Origin: Izemoplasma sp964435595
GTDB lineage: Bacteria > Bacillota_I > Bacilli_A > Izemoplasmatales > Izemoplasmataceae
Length of the DNA stretch: 14,343 nucleotides
Assembly (NCBI GenBank): GCA_964435595.1
Contig: CAYSZV010000037.1
Location: forward strand, 1-14,343
Reading direction: 5' to 3'
The notes beneath the pieces were generated by a model. The model was given only the letters and a program-made list of their open reading frames with translations, was not told the DNA's origin and ran no database searches. Position 1 is the first letter of the stretch; each line of letters opens with the position of its first letter. The translations under genes were made by a program, and so were the position numbers. Below are positions 12,647 to 14,343 of the stretch, in pieces.

Positions 12647-14343
12647 ATGAAACTAAATAAGTTAATTTTGGTATTTTTTGTATTGGGTATGTTAAGTAGT
12701 TGTGATGGAAATACGGTTGTAGAAGAAAGTGTTGTAGAGATTCATAAAGAAGAATCAACTATCACTGTTAGTGTGAATAGTATTGTTAATTTTTCAGATT
12801 ATATTTATGGATTAGATACTGATGGCAATATAGTTGCTTGTAGCATTGATGATAGTAATTTGAGTTTGATTATCGTTGGAGAATATGAAGTAACGTGTTC
12901 AATTGGGTCAGGAATAGAAGCAACAAGTGATACTTTAACTGTTTTTGTTGTTGACGATATTGCTCCTGTTATTACTGTTTTGGATTCGCATATAAGTGAA
13001 TATCCAATCAATAGTGAAGTTGACTATTTGGCTAATATTTATGTCACCGATAACTATGATACAGCACTTGACATTGTAGTGGATGATAGTTCTGTGGACT
13101 ACACGCATCCTGGAGAATATGATGTGACTTATAGTGTGACTGATGTGGCAGGAAACACCACTCAAAGGATAGTAGAGTATGAGTTTGTTTCAAGGGAAGC
13201 CCCACTATTAGATTTTGACGTATCAAATATTGGGAACGATGCACTTGACGTTACATATGATATATCTGATGAAAACGGAACGTTTTCTTATGTAACGATG
13301 AATGTATATAATGATGGATTTAAAGTCTTTGGGGAAACAAAGACCGAATTAAATGAGATGTTTACAGTAGATCACTTGTTCAGCAACAGAGCTTATGCGA
13401 TTGAAGTGGTTATGACGTATACACTAGATAAAGGAAACACTCATTTTGAATATACTGAATTAAGATATATCGAGACGCTGTTAAAAGATGTCCCTGAAGT
13501 GACTATAGATATTGAATCTACAAGCGTAGATTCAATCGTTGTCGATGTTGAGATTGATGATTCCGATCAGATATTAACCAATATAGAGTTATTGCTTTAT
13601 GATGGAATGACGGTTGTTGATCGTACTATAATTGATGAAATTGGAACATATACTTTTGAAGCATTATTAAGCAATCATTCATATGATGTGGTTGCGGCTT
13701 ATTCATATGATACAAATGAAGGAATAGAAGATGCAATTGCATCAAATACATTGAATTGTATGACTAGTATTAAGAGTTCACCACATATTAGATTTGTATC
13801 TGGTGAAGTTACTGTAACTACCATTGATTTTCAATACAGTATCCTTGATACCAGTGATGTTATTGTTGATACTTATATATTTTTGAAGTCTATGGAAGAT
13901 GATATATTATTAGGTAGTGGGTTGTTGGAAACAAACACACATTATTTGTTTGAAGAACTAGAATGCAATACAACATATAAGGTTATCTTATCTGTTAACT
14001 ATGATTTGAATGATGGAGTCGGGATACAAACAATGGAGTTTGTTCGTACTTTCAAAACAGATTTATTGGCAATTGTTTCTATCACACCAAATTCTCCATT
14101 TATATTTGAAGGAAACAACTTAGTATTTACGATAGTAGTTGAAGACCCAAGTGAAATGATTCCGTTCTTGTCTATTATAGTGAATAATCACGGTGCAGTT
14201 GTAACGAATATAGGAGAAGACACATATCAGGTTGTGTTTGAAGGTATCTACTTATCATTAGGAACCAATACGATTACGGTTGAAGGATTCCAAGGTGTTG
14301 GTATTGGTGGAGAAATTATAACATTCTATGTAGATGAAAATAA
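12647..14343 (+). CDS. Large surface lipoprotein with Ig-like and FN3-like repeats (3' end outside window)
   Basis: ATG at 12647, seven bases after AGGAGG; the frame is open without a stop through the last base, so 565 residues are visible and the gene continues. The signal peptide ends in LSSC (Cys19), a lipobox. Residues 38-103 resemble a cadherin/Ig-type domain, and 104-180 fit a DUF5011-like bacterial Ig domain (DDIAPVITV start, VTDNYD, GEYDVTYSVTDVAGN end). Three tandem repeats of ~92 residues follow (about 186-277, 282-376, 379-471), each starting PxxxF or PxxTI and ending in a NRAYAIEVVMTY-, NHSYDVVAAYSY- or NTTYKVILSVNY-like strand, the pattern of fibronectin type III folds. A further beta domain begins near 475. 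It is likely a stalk that presents a distal binding or enzymatic domain outside the window. No catalytic motif is visible so far. Confidence 0.85.
   Translation, partial: MKLNKLILVFFVLGMLSSCDGNTVVEESVVEIHKEESTITVSVNSIVNFSDYIYGLDTDGNIVACSIDDSNLSLIIVGEYEVTCSIGSGIEATSDTLTVFVVDDIAPVITVLDSHISEYPINSEVDYLANIYVTDNYDTALDIVVDDSSVDYTHPGEYDVTYSVTDVAGNTTQRIVEYEFVSREAPLLDFDVSNIGNDALDVTYDISDENGTFSYVTMNVYNDGFKVFGETKTELNEMFTVDHLFSNRAYAIEVVMTYTLDKGNTHFEYTELRYIETLLKDVPEVTIDIESTSVDSIVVDVEIDDSDQILTNIELLLYDGMTVVDRTIIDEIGTYTFEALLSNHSYDVVAAYSYDTNEGIEDAIASNTLNCMTSIKSSPHIRFVSGEVTVTTIDFQYSILDTSDVIVDTYIFLKSMEDDILLGSGLLETNTHYLFEELECNTTYKVILSVNYDLNDGVGIQTMEFVRTFKTDLLAIVSITPNSPFIFEGNNLVFTIVVEDPSEMIPFLSIIVNNHGAVVTNIGEDTYQVVFEGIYLSLGTNTITVEGFQGVGIGGEIITFYVDEN

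Noticed and set aside
1..14343. TGA read as tryptophan (Mycoplasma code)
   Set aside because: All genes are full length without in-frame TGA and every tryptophan is TGG.
1..14343. tRNA, rRNA genes, insertion sequences or prophage remnants
   Set aside because: No cloverleaf, rRNA sequence, transposase, integrase or terminal inverted repeats were seen on reading both strands.

Overview
The window reads as a chromosomal segment of a low-GC bacterium of the Firmicutes/Tenericutes border (Bacillota or Mycoplasmatota, for example an Izemoplasma-, Haloplasma- or Acholeplasma-like lineage). The reasons are AT-rich DNA, strong AGGAGG-type ribosome sites before nearly every gene, extended TGn -10 promoters, compact intrinsic terminators, a YkpA-type ABC-F protein, a YwbE protein and several lipobox lipoproteins of a cell without visible outer-membrane features. 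Tryptophan is read from TGG and no TGA interrupts any gene, so the standard code (or one where TGA is little used) applies. The taxonomic placement is an inference.

Layout. 1-309: tail of an unrecognised gene. 310-2692: two convergent surface lipoproteins, a galactose/glucose-type binding protein carrying two InlB-like repeats and a second lipoprotein with one such repeat. 2828-3685: a polytopic membrane protein. 3719-4069 (minus): a VOC/glyoxalase-fold protein, divergent from a cysteine-synthase-family PLP enzyme (4251-5294). 5401-6204: a nitroreductase. 6205-6488: a non-coding regulatory region with a near-consensus promoter and a 21-bp phased repeat array. 6489-8174: a probable self-regulated operon of a four-helix membrane protein, an XRE regulator and a zinc-less MDR oxidoreductase. 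8304-10131: ABC-F protein plus YwbE protein. 10180-10758 (minus): a lone TIR-like (ThsB/DUF1863-type) protein. 10848-11930 (minus): RsmH-type 16S rRNA methyltransferase with an N-terminal extension, outside any cell-division cluster. 12053-12421 (minus): small protein with a four-cysteine cluster. 12647 to the end: a large Ig/FN3-like lipoprotein that runs off the window.

How the genes work together. Most units are single genes bounded by hairpin terminators, several of them shared by convergent pairs. Two themes recur: cell-surface lipoproteins (three) and redox or sulfur chemistry (cysteine synthase, nitroreductase, MDR reductase, Cys-cluster protein). Translation is the third theme (ABC-F, YwbE, RsmH). 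The most noteworthy items are the five-unit 21-bp array over the promoter of the XRE operon, the ABC-F protein in which all visible elements of one composite ATP site are degenerate, the sugar-binding protein that has lost two ligand residues and gained surface repeats, and the solitary TIR protein with its own promoter and palindrome.
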